Of a stretch of DNA of 64,000 nucleotides, positions 44,608 to 53,600 are shown in pieces; within the stretch, counting starts at the first letter, position 1, and each line of letters starts with the position of its first letter. The DNA lies in contig NC_023036.2 of assembly GCF_000317305.3 (NCBI RefSeq), positions 5,022,001 to 5,086,000 on the forward strand. Reading direction: 5' to 3'. Source of the stretch: Mycolicibacterium neoaurum VKM Ac-1815D. GTDB taxonomy: Bacteria; Actinomycetota; Actinomycetes; Mycobacteriales; Mycobacteriaceae. The notes under the pieces are model-generated. The model searched no databases. It had not been told where the DNA came from and was given only the letters and a program-made list of their open reading frames with translations. Made by a program: the position numbers and the translations under genes.

Positions 44608-45582
44608 ATGCGCATCGCCATCACCGGTGGCACCGGGTATCTCGGCGCACACATCACGCGCGCACTGCTCGCCGCCGGACATCAGGTCCGCCTGCTCGTC
44701 GCGCCGGGCGCAGCCGCCGATCCGGTCATCGCGCACCTCGCGGGCGAGGGCGAGGTGGCACCGGTCGAGGGTGATGTGCGCGATACCGCCACGGTCGAGC
44801 GGCTGTTGCGGGGCTGCGACGCGGTGTTACACGCCGCGGGGGTGGTCGGCACCGATCGGCGGCGAGCTCGGCTGATGTGGGAAATCAACGCCCACGCCAC
44901 CGAAACGGTGTTGCTCCGCGCCGTCGATGCCGGCCTGGATCCCGTTGTCTGCGTGAGTAGTTACAGCGCCCTGTTCCCGCCACCGGATGGCGTCATCACC
45001 GAGAACACCCCGCCGGCCGCCGGACGCAGCCCGTACGCGCAGACCAAGGCGTATGCAGACCGGGTGGCCCGCCACCTGCAGGAGCGCGGTGCGCCCGTGG
45101 TGGTGAGCTACCCGTCCAGCGTGGTCGGCCCCGCCTGGCACACCGCACCGGGGGTAACCGAACGCGGGTGGGCACCGATCGTGGCTCACGGTCTGGCGCC
45201 GCGGATGCCGGGCGGTATGCAGATGATCGACGTCACCGATATCGCCGATGTCCATGTGCGATCGATGGTGCCCGGTCGCGGCCCGCAGCGCTATGTCTGC
45301 GGCGGTGAGATGGTGGCCTTCGACGACATGATCGATCTGCTGGAACAGGGATCAGGCCGGCGGATTCGTCGGATAGCGCTGTCACCCGGTCTTTTTCGTG
45401 GCATCGGAAGGGTCGCCGATCTGGCCGGCCGGATGTTGCCAGTCGGCGACGGGATCAGCTACGAGGCGGCCCTGCTGCTGACCTCGGCGACGCCGACCGA
45501 CGATCGGCACACCCGGACCGCGCTGGGTATCGACGCCTGGCGCTCACCCCGGTCGGCGATCCTGGCCTGCCTGCAACGCTGA
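44608..45582 (+). CDS. NAD-dependent epimerase/dehydratase family protein
   Basis: 324 aa extended SDR: TGGTGYLGAHITRAL, HAAGVVG, Ser in CVSSYSA and Tyr-x3-Lys in YAQTKAY. The ATG at 44608 has AGGAGG six bases upstream. Similar to mycobacterial proteins annotated as 3beta-HSD-like or dihydroflavonol reductase-like. Divergent from the OYE gene and convergent with the TetR gene (39-bp overlap), which suggests a small regulon. Confidence 0.86.
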   Translation: MRIAITGGTGYLGAHITRALLAAGHQVRLLVAPGAAADPVIAHLAGEGEVAPVEGDVRDTATVERLLRGCDAVLHAAGVVGTDRRRARLMWEINAHATETVLLRAVDAGLDPVVCVSSYSALFPPPDGVITENTPPAAGRSPYAQTKAYADRVARHLQERGAPVVVSYPSSVVGPAWHTAPGVTERGWAPIVAHGLAPRMPGGMQMIDVTDIADVHVRSMVPGRGPQRYVCGGEMVAFDDMIDLLEQGSGRRIRRIALSPGLFRGIGRVADLAGRMLPVGDGISYEAALLLTSATPTDDRHTRTALGIDAWRSPRSAILACLQR

Positions 45583-46107
45583 GGTCAACAGTTCGACCAT
45601 CCGGTCCTGAAGCTGCGGGGAGTCGTCCTCGTCGGCCACCGTGGTCACGAACAACGCCGCACCGGCCGCCATCGCCAGGGCCGCCCTGGCGTCCAGTTCG
45701 GCACCGTGACCGTCTTCGGCGAACAGCCCCACGGCCGGGCCGCTGAAACCGGTCCACAACTGCCTGCGCAGCTCCGCGTTCTCCCGCAACGCCAGCAGCA
45801 GTCCGGGAACGGCGGCCCGGACATCGGGACGGGTGAACAACTGATGGCTGCCCCGCACCACCCAGGCGATCCAGCCGGCCCGGTCGGTGCCGGAAAACGG
45901 TGCCATGTCGGGGGTTTCCCCCAGAATCGCGTGCAGCACCAGCTCAGCCTTGGAAGACCAGCGCCGGTTCAGACTGGAACGCCCAACCCCGGCACGGGTG
46001 GCGACCAACCGCACACTGAGGTCATCCCAACCCACCTCGACGAGCAACTCCCGGGTCACCGACAGCACCCGTTCGTCGATCGAGGCGTCGCGAGGTCGAC
46101 CGGTCAT
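45544..46107 (-). CDS. TetR-family transcriptional regulator
   Basis: 187 aa. N-terminal helix-turn-helix at about residues 8-55 (LSVRLVATRAGVGRSSLNRR), then a ligand-binding helical domain. The frame extends upstream, but the ATG at 46107 is where TetR similarity begins. Probable local regulator of the OYE and epimerase genes. Confidence 0.86.
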   Translation of the reverse strand: MTGRPRDASIDERVLSVTRELLVEVGWDDLSVRLVATRAGVGRSSLNRRWSSKAELVLHAILGETPDMAPFSGTDRAGWIAWVVRGSHQLFTRPDVRAAVPGLLLALRENAELRRQLWTGFSGPAVGLFAEDGHGAELDARAALAMAAGAALFVTTVADEDDSPQLQDRMVELLTSALQAGQDRRPG

Positions 46108-46157
46108 GCACCGATTCAACCGTACCGACGGGCGGCGACGCGCCACCCGCCCTGTGC

Positions 46158-47279
46158 TCAGCCCTGCGCGATCCCGTCGAGACGCTTGGTGGCCGCCTCG
46201 AAACCGCTGACCAGTTCGGCGATGATGTCGGCGACCGGGCGGATCTCGTTCATCCGGCCGACGATCTGGCCGACCGGCATGGCCACCGCGGTCGGGTCCG
46301 AGGACTCGTTCATCCGCTGGTGCGCCTCGCTGACGAGGATGTTCTGCAACGGCATCGGCAACGGATCGGGCGCATTGTCGGCATCCCAGGCGTCGGTCCA
46401 ACGGCTCTTCAGCAGGCGCGCGGGCTTACCCGTGTAGATCTTGCGCCGCACGGTGTCCGCCGACGTGGCATCCAGCATGGCCTGCTGAATGGTCGACACC
46501 CCGGAGGACTGCCGCACGCCGAGGTCGTACTCGGCAGAGGTCAAGAAGGCGGAGCCCATCCACACACCCTGCGCGCCGAGCGCGAGTGCGGCGGCGACCT
46601 GACGTCCGGTGCCGATGCCGCCTGCGGCGAGAACGGGGGTCTTGCCGTCGAGGGCATCGACGATCTCCGGCCACAGCACCACCGAGCCGATCTCCCCGGT
46701 GTGACCGCCGGCCTCATGACCCTGCGCGACGACGATGTCCACACCGTTCTCGGCATGGCGCAGCGCATGTTTGGCGCTACCGGCCAGGGCCGCCACCGGC
46801 ACACCGGCGGCGTGCGCCTGGTCGATGACGTCCTTGGGCGGTGAGCCCAGCGCATTGGCGATCAACTTGATCGGATGCTTGAGCGCCACGTCGACGTGGC
46901 TGCGCGCCACCGAGTGCAACCAACCCAGCACGCCTTCGGACTTCTCCTCGTCCTCGGGCAACGGGGGCACGCCGAGGTCGGCAAGCGTCTTGGCCACGAA
47001 GTCGCGGTGCGTCTCCGGAATCAGCTTGTTGATGTCGACGCTGGTGCCCTCTGTGGGCACCTTGGCCGGCATCACGATGTCGACACCGTAGGGCTTACCG
47101 TCGGTGTTGGCATCCATCCACTGCAGGACGTTCTCCAGATCGTCGGCGTCGTTGAACCGCACGCAGCCCAATACGCCGAGACCGCCGGCCTTGCTGACCG
47201 CGGCGGCCACCTTCTCCGACGGGGTGAAGACGAAGATCGGGTATTCGATACCGAAACGTTCGCACAGTTCAGTTTTCAT
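46158..47279 (-). CDS. Nitronate monooxygenase / 2-nitropropane dioxygenase-like flavoprotein
   Basis: 373 aa FMN barrel: start CERFGIEYPIFVFTPSEKV, active-site block AQGHEAGGHTGEIGSVVLWP, phosphate loop AAGGIGTGRQVAAALALGAQ. The family oxidises alkyl nitronates, but many members have other substrates. Its start overlaps the fadD19 stop by 4 bp (ATGA), so it belongs to the fadD19 operon behind a KstR box; a role in sterol catabolism is inferred. Confidence 0.87.
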   Translation of the reverse strand: MKTELCERFGIEYPIFVFTPSEKVAAAVSKAGGLGVLGCVRFNDADDLENVLQWMDANTDGKPYGVDIVMPAKVPTEGTSVDINKLIPETHRDFVAKTLADLGVPPLPEDEEKSEGVLGWLHSVARSHVDVALKHPIKLIANALGSPPKDVIDQAHAAGVPVAALAGSAKHALRHAENGVDIVVAQGHEAGGHTGEIGSVVLWPEIVDALDGKTPVLAAGGIGTGRQVAAALALGAQGVWMGSAFLTSAEYDLGVRQSSGVSTIQQAMLDATSADTVRRKIYTGKPARLLKSRWTDAWDADNAPDPLPMPLQNILVSEAHQRMNESSDPTAVAMPVGQIVGRMNEIRPVADIIAELVSGFEAATKRLDGIAQG

Positions 47280-48928
47280 GCTTTTGCTCCTGCATGCTTG
47301 GCGTGCACGTCATCGGCGGCACGCTCCTCGGTGGTGTCCTTGGCCCAGCGGTAATCCGGCTTGCCGGCGGGCGAGCGCTTGACCTCGTCGACGAGCCACA
47401 GACTGCGCGGCACCTTGTAGCCGGCGATCTCGGTGCGCACGTGGGCATCGAGGTCGGCCAACGTCGGGCGGGTGCCCTCGCGAGGCTGGACGACGGCGGC
47501 GACGTGCTGACCGAAGCGCTCGTCGGGGACGCCGACGACCAGCGCGTCGAACACGTCGGGATGGCCCTTGAGCGCGGCCTCGACCTCTTCGGGGTAGATC
47601 TTCTCACCACCGGAGTTGATCGATACCGAGCCGCGGCCCAGCATGGTCACGCTGCCGTCCGCCTCGACCTCGGCGTAGTCACCCGGGATGGCATACCGCA
47701 CACCGTGGTACGTGCGGAAGGTTTCGGCGGTCTTCTTCTCGTCCTTGAAGTAGCCGACCGGGATGTGGCCGCACTTGGCGATGATGCCCCGCACACCCGA
47801 ACCGGGCACCACCTCGTTACCGTCCTCGTCGAGGACCTTGGTGTTCTTGTCGATGGTGACCCTCGGACCGCCGGTGTGGCTCTGTCCCTTGGCCACGATG
47901 CTGGTGCCGCCGAATCCGGTCTCCGAGGATCCGATCGAGTCGGTGATCACCCGGTTGGGCAGCAGTTCCAGGAACTTCTCCTTGAGGCTGGTGGAGAACA
48001 GCGCCGCGGTGCTGGCGAGCAGGAACAGACTCGACAGGTCGTAGGTGTTCCCCTCTTCCTGGTGCGCCAACAAGGCATCGAGCAGCGGGCGGGCCATCGC
48101 GTCGCCGGTGAAGAAGAGCAGATTGACCTTGTGGTCGTGGATCAGGCGCCACACCTGATCGGCGTCGAATTCCGGTGTCAGCACGACGGTCTGGCCGGAG
48201 AACAGCGCCATCCAGGTGGCCGACTGCGTCGCGCCGTGGATCATCGGCGGGATCGGCAGCCGCACCATCGGCGCGTTCTCCTTGGCCTGCTTGGAAAGGT
48301 CGTACTCGTCGGCGATCGGCTCACCGGTCGCGAAATCGGTGCCGCCGAACAACACCCGGTAGATGTCCTCGTGGCGCCACATGACGCCCTTGGGGAATCC
48401 GGTGGTGCCACCGGTGTAGAGCAGGTAGATGTCATCTTCGCTGCGCGGTCCGAAATCACGCTTGGGTGAGCCCTTGGCGAGTGCGTCTTCGAACGGCACT
48501 CCGCCATAGCGCGCGAAGTCATCGTCGGTGCCGTCCTCGACCACCAGGACCGTCTTGACCGACGGGGTCTCGGGCAGCACATTGGCCACCCGGTCGGCGT
48601 AGCGCCGCTCGTGGATCAGCGCCACCATGTCGGAGTTGTCGAACAGGTACTTCAACTCCCCCTCGACATAGCGGAAGTTGACGTTGACCAGGATCGCACC
48701 GGCCTTGATGATGCCCAGCATCCCGATCACGATCTCGATGCGGTTGCGGCAGTACAGGCCGACCTTGTCGTCCTTCTTGACACCCTGGTCCAGCAGGTAG
48801 TGCGCGAGCCGGTTGGCCCGCTCCTCCAGTTGGCCGTACGTCAGCTGTTCGCCCTCACAGATCAGGGCGACGCGGTCGGGCACGGCGTCGATGGCATGCT
48901 CGGCAAGATCGGCGATGTTCAGGGCCAT
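47276..48928 (-). CDS. fadD19: FadD19, sterol C26-acid CoA ligase
   Basis: 550 aa, M. tuberculosis about 548. Very strong similarity in recall (ALNIADLAEHAIDAVPDRVA, PPMIHGATQSATWMALFSGQ, SSLFLLASTAALFS). ATP loop LLYTGGTTGFPKGVMW, adenylate site SIGSSETGFGG, hinge GRGSVSINSGGEKIYPEE, catalytic Lys in SPAGKPDYRW. Activates cholest-4-en-3-one-26-oate for side-chain beta-oxidation. The ATG at 48928 lies 11 bp from an exact KstR box. Confidence 0.96.
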   Translation of the reverse strand: MALNIADLAEHAIDAVPDRVALICEGEQLTYGQLEERANRLAHYLLDQGVKKDDKVGLYCRNRIEIVIGMLGIIKAGAILVNVNFRYVEGELKYLFDNSDMVALIHERRYADRVANVLPETPSVKTVLVVEDGTDDDFARYGGVPFEDALAKGSPKRDFGPRSEDDIYLLYTGGTTGFPKGVMWRHEDIYRVLFGGTDFATGEPIADEYDLSKQAKENAPMVRLPIPPMIHGATQSATWMALFSGQTVVLTPEFDADQVWRLIHDHKVNLLFFTGDAMARPLLDALLAHQEEGNTYDLSSLFLLASTAALFSTSLKEKFLELLPNRVITDSIGSSETGFGGTSIVAKGQSHTGGPRVTIDKNTKVLDEDGNEVVPGSGVRGIIAKCGHIPVGYFKDEKKTAETFRTYHGVRYAIPGDYAEVEADGSVTMLGRGSVSINSGGEKIYPEEVEAALKGHPDVFDALVVGVPDERFGQHVAAVVQPREGTRPTLADLDAHVRTEIAGYKVPRSLWLVDEVKRSPAGKPDYRWAKDTTEERAADDVHAKHAGAKA

Positions 48929-48939
48929 GGCACCTAAAC

Positions 48940-48953
48940 TAGAACGTGTTACA
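48940..48953. promoter_or_regulatory. KstR operator between fadD19 and echA19
   Basis: TAGAACGTGTTACA, exact consensus, same sequence as the fdxD/fadE26 box. Divergent gap, so both transcripts can be controlled. Confidence 0.85.
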
Positions 48954-49007
48954 TTTTTGTTCAAGTAGCACCCGCACACCAGTCCGAACGCAGAGAGGCG
49001 ATACCCG

Positions 49008-49808
49008 ATGAGTGAGACCGCCAAAGGCCCCGACGCCCTCATCGAGCAGCGCGGACACACCCTCATCGTGACCCTCAACCGGCCCGAGGCCCGCAATGCC
49101 CTTTCCGGTGAGATGCTCTCGATAATGGTCGAGGCCTGGGACCGTGTCGACAGCGATCCGGAGATCCGCACCTGCATCCTCACCGGCGCCGGCGGCTACT
49201 TCTGCGCGGGCATGGATCTCAAGGGTGCGGCCAAGAAGCCACCCGGCGATTCCTTCAAGGACGGCAGCTACGACCCCTCACGGATCGACGGGTTGCTGAA
49301 GGGTCGTCGTCTGACGAAGCCGTTGATCGCCGCGGTCGAAGGTCCCGCCATCGCGGGCGGCACCGAGATCCTGCAGGGCACCGATATCCGTGTCGCCGGC
49401 GAGAGTGCGAAATTCGGTATCTCCGAGGCAAAGTGGAGCCTGTACCCGATGGGCGGGTCCGCGGTACGCCTGGTTCGCCAGATTCCGTACACCATCGCGT
49501 GCGACATGCTGCTGACCGGTCGCCACATCACCGCAGCCCAGGCGCTGGAGTACGGACTGATCGGGCACGTCGTGCCGGACGGCACGGCCCTGGAGAAGGC
49601 GCTCGAGATCGCCGAGGTGATCAACAACAACGGTCCGCTGGCGGTGCAGGCCATCCTGAAGACCATTCGCGAGACCGAGGGCATGCACGAGCTCGACGCG
49701 TTCAAGCCCGACACCGCCAACGGCATCCCGGTGTTCCTCTCCGAGGACGCCAAAGAGGGCCCGCGGGCCTTCAAGGAGAAGCGGGCACCGAACTTCCAGA
49801 TGAAATGA
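49008..49808 (+). CDS. echA19: EchA19, sterol side-chain enoyl-CoA hydratase
   Basis: 266 aa crotonase: LNRPEARNALSGEM, oxyanion CAGMDLKG, AAVEGPAIAGGTEIL and active-site loop GISEAKWSLYPMGG. EchA19 hydrates cholesterol side-chain enoyl-CoAs. Pairs with divergent fadD19 as Rv3516 does with Rv3515c. Its 3' end overlaps the convergent unknown gene by 38 bp. Confidence 0.94.
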   Translation: MSETAKGPDALIEQRGHTLIVTLNRPEARNALSGEMLSIMVEAWDRVDSDPEIRTCILTGAGGYFCAGMDLKGAAKKPPGDSFKDGSYDPSRIDGLLKGRRLTKPLIAAVEGPAIAGGTEILQGTDIRVAGESAKFGISEAKWSLYPMGGSAVRLVRQIPYTIACDMLLTGRHITAAQALEYGLIGHVVPDGTALEKALEIAEVINNNGPLAVQAILKTIRETEGMHELDAFKPDTANGIPVFLSEDAKEGPRAFKEKRAPNFQMK

Positions 49809-50355
49809 GCGCCGGGCGCCCGGTGCGCACGCCCCACGTGGCGACCGCAGCGGCCACCCGATCGACGTCGGAGTCGTTACCGACCAAGGCGTAGTGCGAC
49901 GAGAGTTCGGTCGTGCCGTTGATCGCGCATTCGTAGTGCACACGGTGAACGACGTCGCGCAACCATGTCTGTGCCGCCGACCGCCGGTTCGGCGCGAGCC
50001 CCCGCAGCTGACACGCCACCACCAGCCGGCGCGCACCACCGCCGAGCACGGCGTCGACGGCCGCGTCCGCCGTATCCCGCGCGCAGCGACCCCGCCGGCG
50101 CCACGATGCGCGGACGTTACCGTCCACCAATGACCGTGCCGCACAGTCTGCGTCGACGACGACCACGACCGTGTCGATCGCTCCCGCCGATATGGCGGGC
50201 AGATCCGGACACCCGGCAGCCGGCGCGGCGTGCCGAACACAGGGCGACGGACCGGTCACGACCGTCCGGCCGGAAGATATGGCATGCTCGACCACCTTCG
50301 CCACGAGCACGCATTCCGGCCCGAAAACGGCCACCGCCCCCGTTGAGCTGGACAT
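49771..50355 (-). CDS. Unknown protein, Rossmann-like start
   Basis: 194 aa. Begins MSSSTGAVAVFGPECVLVAK and has alternating hydrophobic strands (IDTVVVVVDADCAA, ARRLVVACQLRGLAP, HYALVGNDSDVDRVAAAVAT). No cofactor motif I can name. Second gene of a small operon (12 bp after the 125-aa gene). Absent from the M. tuberculosis order I know, so probably accessory. Confidence 0.65.
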   Translation of the reverse strand: MSSSTGAVAVFGPECVLVAKVVEHAISSGRTVVTGPSPCVRHAAPAAGCPDLPAISAGAIDTVVVVVDADCAARSLVDGNVRASWRRRGRCARDTADAAVDAVLGGGARRLVVACQLRGLAPNRRSAAQTWLRDVVHRVHYECAINGTTELSSHYALVGNDSDVDRVAAAVATWGVRTGRPALISSGSSVPASP

Positions 50356-50367
50356 GGCATTCTCCGA

Positions 50368-50745
50368 TCACACGCGCTCTGCCCGAGGCTCGACGTCGGC
50401 CAATACGGTTTCGATCACCGTGCACGCCTGCGCGATGCCGGAGCGGTAACCGGCCCCGACGTCCCCCGCCCCGTCCCCCGCGGCCGATAGTCGGTCGAGG
50501 ATCCGCGACAGTGCCGAACGGACCATCGCGCGTTCCCGCCGCCGCGCCGCACCGACGCCGTCGAGGTGCAGGCCCGAGGCCGATCGCGCGATCTCGTCCA
50601 GCGCACAGATTCGGGCGTACCTGGTGGCCGAGGCGTGGCCGCGCCGATACTCCGGATCGTCGTGTTCGGGAACCGCCGCGGTGATCATCGCGATCACGGC
50701 AAGCAGTTCCTCACCCGCGTTTGTGCGCCGTTCATCGAGAAGCAT
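50368..50745 (-). CDS. Unknown helical protein
   Basis: 125 aa, mostly alpha-helical and rich in Arg, Ala and Glu (EELLAVIAMITAAVPEHDDP, ALDEIARSASGLHLDGVGAA). No recognised domain and a weak ribosome site. Upstream lies an AT-rich stretch. Probably co-transcribed with the 194-aa gene downstream. Confidence 0.65.
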   Translation of the reverse strand: MLLDERRTNAGEELLAVIAMITAAVPEHDDPEYRRGHASATRYARICALDEIARSASGLHLDGVGAARRRERAMVRSALSRILDRLSAAGDGAGDVGAGYRSGIAQACTVIETVLADVEPRAERV

Positions 50746-50920
50746 TTTTCGTCATTTTCTTTCCACAAAAAGGTCGCCAAAACAATGGCATCGCCACCGA
50801 ATTTCGAAATAGTCGGCGCATTTTAATGGCGGCCCGACTATCAAATCGCGCCACGTGATCGCGTCGTTCTGTTACCGGAGCGGGTGCGGCCCGCAACCAA
50901 CCTGACCCGCCGAAAGACGG
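50746..50920. other. AT-rich intergenic stretch
   Basis: No gene. Runs such as CATTTTCTTTCCACAAAAA and GGCGCATTTTAATGG make it much richer in A+T than its surroundings. It probably holds the promoter of the 125-aa/194-aa pair. Confidence 0.5.
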
Positions 50921-51046
50921 TTACCGCGAGGGCTTTTTGCGGCGGACCACCGTCTCGGTCGAGAGTTTCTCGCGCTTGGCCGCCCTTTTTTCCTTGAGCG
51001 TCAGGGTCGCTTTTCGGAGCTCTCGCCCCTGAGATTTACTAGCCAT
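50921..51046 (-). CDS. 41-aa highly basic microprotein
   Basis: A complete frame from ATG 51046 to TAA 50921, with AGGAGG five bases before the start. The product begins MASKSQGRELRKATLTLKEK and ends RRKKPSR: about 15 Lys/Arg in 41 residues, no hydrophobic segment. This suggests nucleic-acid or ribosome binding. Not a ribosomal protein I recognise. Freestanding, with gaps on both sides. Confidence 0.6.
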   Translation of the reverse strand: MASKSQGRELRKATLTLKEKRAAKREKLSTETVVRRKKPSR

Positions 51047-51137
51047 TTTTCCTCCTGTGCGCTAGCAATACCTACGAGGCCCGACCATACCCGAGAAAAA
51101 AATAAAAGCCAGTTACCGAAAATGGTGGTTGTATTCG

Positions 51138-52088
51138 TCAGCCGTGTCGGCGACGGTACTCCGCGGCAGCACCGGGGTGCAGTGGCACGGCACCGGTCTG
51201 GATCAGGGATTGCGCGTCGAGGAACTGGCTGCCGATCGCCTGGGCGGGAACGAGCGCGGCGGGTTGGTCGAGCAGCAGATCCACCATCGTCGCGACCACC
51301 GATTCGGCGACGTCGCCGCGCGCCAGTAACAGGTTCGCCACTCCGACGGTGGTCACCGCCGGATGACTCCCGTACACATCCGCAGGAACCGTCACCGCTT
51401 CATACGTCGTTCCGTGCCGCAGACGCAGGGTGTCGACCACAGTCGTCAGGTCCAACAAGCGGATGCCGCCGATGTCGGCGAACGCCGGTGTCGGGAGACC
51501 ACCGGCCCACATGACCGCATCCACCGAACCGGCTTTCAGCGCGGACGCTGCCGCGTGCATCGACTGAACCACTCGCCGCACAGCGCTCGGGACCCCCAGC
51601 CCGACCGCGGCGAGCACCCGTTCGGACAATCTGGTCGCCCCCGATCCCGGCGCTCCGACGCTCACGACGCGGCCGGCGAGCTCCGCGGGAGACCCGATGG
51701 GAGACTCGCCGAGCACCGCTACCTGGAAGTAGTTCTCGTAGACCCGACCGACGGCGGTCAGGCCGTCCGCAGCGGTGTCATCCTGCGCGGTGTCGCTGAG
51801 ACTCATCGCCAGATGGGCCTGCCCGGAGTGGAGCATCTGCAGGTTCTCTGCCGAGCCGCCGGTGACCAGCGGTTCGAGGTGCACGGAACCGGCCCGGTCG
51901 GCCGCCGCTGCGAGCAGGCCGCAGAACTCCCAGAAGAAGCCGCCGGGCTCACCGGCGGCCAGCCGTACCGGCGCAACCGCACCGGCGCCGCATGCGGTGC
52001 CGGTCAGAATGGCCGTCAGCGCCGCGAGGCCCCGCAGTGCGGACCTGCGATCCAACACCGGGGGCCTCGAGGACACCGCAGACGACAT
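51138..52088 (-). CDS. TAXI-family TRAP solute receptor
   Basis: 316 aa periplasmic-binding-like protein. Twin-Arg leader DRRSALRGLAALTAILTGTA with a Cys (about residue 33) that may be lipidated. TAXI features: GGSAENLQMLHSGQAHLAM, ESPIGSPAELAGRVVSVGAP and GSVDAVMWAGGLPTPAFADI. TAXI receptors bind small carboxylates such as glutamate or dicarboxylates and normally work with a DctQM-like permease, absent here. The next gene is instead an MHS permease, then a two-component pair. Confidence 0.86.
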   Translation of the reverse strand: MSSAVSSRPPVLDRRSALRGLAALTAILTGTACGAGAVAPVRLAAGEPGGFFWEFCGLLAAAADRAGSVHLEPLVTGGSAENLQMLHSGQAHLAMSLSDTAQDDTAADGLTAVGRVYENYFQVAVLGESPIGSPAELAGRVVSVGAPGSGATRLSERVLAAVGLGVPSAVRRVVQSMHAAASALKAGSVDAVMWAGGLPTPAFADIGGIRLLDLTTVVDTLRLRHGTTYEAVTVPADVYGSHPAVTTVGVANLLLARGDVAESVVATMVDLLLDQPAALVPAQAIGSQFLDAQSLIQTGAVPLHPGAAAEYRRRHG

Positions 52089-52107
52089 GATCAGCCAGCG
52101 TAGATCG

Positions 52108-53478
52108 TCACACGAATGCGCGACCCTGCTCGCGGTCCAGCGCAGTCTCGGACTTGTTCTTCAAGACGAAGATGTAGACCACCAGCGATACCGCGATCAC
52201 CACCGTGACGTACCCGATGAACCATCCGACATGACCACCGCCCTTGGCGGCCTGATAGATCAGCGGCGCCGTGCCACCGAAGGCCGAGTTGGCAAGGGCA
52301 TAACCCAATCCCACGCCGAGCGCCCGGATATGGGACGGGAAGAGTTCTGCCTTCACGATGGCGTTGATCGAGGTGTAACCGGTGAGGATGACATAGCCGA
52401 CACAGACAAGGGTCAATGCCGTTGCCGCCGAGGTGGTCTGGGGCAGGTAGGTGATCAGCACGTAGGTGTAGATCAACGCGCTGGCGCCGAAGAACACCAG
52501 CAGCGGCTTGCGGCCCACCTTGTCGCTGATCAGCCCGCCGATCGGCTGGATGGCCATCAGGAACGTCAGGCCGATCAGATTGATCCAGGTGGCCGTCATG
52601 CCCTGGTCCTCGAAGGTGGACTTGACGATTGCCGGTGCGTTGACGCTGTAGGTGTAGAAGGCGATGGTGCCACCGATGGTCACCAGGAAGCACACCAGCA
52701 GCGCCCGCCAATGCCCGGTCAACAGCTCACGCATGGACCCGGACCCCTGGTCCTCACCGCGGCGGACCGCCTCGATTTGTTCCGGGGTCAGCGACTCGTC
52801 CATGCTGCGGCGCAGCCAGAAGACCACCACTGCGGCAATACCGCCGATGAAGAAGGCGATGCGCCAACCGAATTCCTCGATCTGCTCGCGATCCAGGAAC
52901 ACCTGCATGACCAGCAGCGTGAGTTGGGCGAGGACGTGGCCGCCGACCAACGTCACGTACTGGAACGATGAGAAGAACCCGCGCCGCTCCCTGGTCGCCG
53001 CCTCGGACATGTACGTCGCCGACGTGCCGTATTCACCACCGGTGGCGAAGCCCTGGACCAACCGGCACAGCACCAGGACCACCGCAGCCCAGACCCCGAT
53101 GCTCTCCCGGCCCGGGGACAGCGCGATCACCAGCGAACACGCTGCCATCAGCGACACGCTGAACGTCAGCGCCGCCCGCCGGCCGCGTCGGTCGGCGAAC
53201 CGGCCGAAGAACCACGATCCGACCGGGCGCATCACGAAGGTCACCGCGAAGATCGCGTACACGTAGAGGGTGGAATTCTTGTCCGCGGAGTCGAAGAACT
53301 GGTTCTCGAAGTACGAGGCGAACACGGTGTAGACGTAGACGTCGTACCACTCGACGAGGTTGCCCGACGATCCCCGCAAGGTGTTGAAGATCGCCCGGCG
53401 GGTGGCCGCCGGCGAGGATGCGGGGGGCGGAGATCCGGGCCCGTCGCCGGCGGGCTCTCGGGTGGCCGAACTGGTCAT
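52108..53478 (-). CDS. MHS-family (MFS) carboxylate/proton permease
   Basis: 456 aa, 12 membrane helices. MFS signature FADRRGRRAAL between helices 2 and 3, and ISDKVGRKPLLVF in the second half. The opening NLVEWYDVYVYTVFASYFEN and overall layout place it with alpha-ketoglutarate, citrate or shikimate-type MHS symporters. The ATG at 53478 has AAGGAGG upstream. Stops 19 bp before the TAXI gene, so the two are one operon. Confidence 0.9.
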   Translation of the reverse strand: MTSSATREPAGDGPGSPPPASSPAATRRAIFNTLRGSSGNLVEWYDVYVYTVFASYFENQFFDSADKNSTLYVYAIFAVTFVMRPVGSWFFGRFADRRGRRAALTFSVSLMAACSLVIALSPGRESIGVWAAVVLVLCRLVQGFATGGEYGTSATYMSEAATRERRGFFSSFQYVTLVGGHVLAQLTLLVMQVFLDREQIEEFGWRIAFFIGGIAAVVVFWLRRSMDESLTPEQIEAVRRGEDQGSGSMRELLTGHWRALLVCFLVTIGGTIAFYTYSVNAPAIVKSTFEDQGMTATWINLIGLTFLMAIQPIGGLISDKVGRKPLLVFFGASALIYTYVLITYLPQTTSAATALTLVCVGYVILTGYTSINAIVKAELFPSHIRALGVGLGYALANSAFGGTAPLIYQAAKGGGHVGWFIGYVTVVIAVSLVVYIFVLKNKSETALDREQGRAFV

Positions 53479-53600
53479 GTCTGTCCTCCTTGTCCGCGAC
53501 GCCCCGCACGGATGCGCCCGCGCCGACATCGTTGTCGCTCCCCACTGTGAAGGCTGTCACAACGGTTCGGGAAGCCGCAGCACAAAGTCCTAACAGTCCC

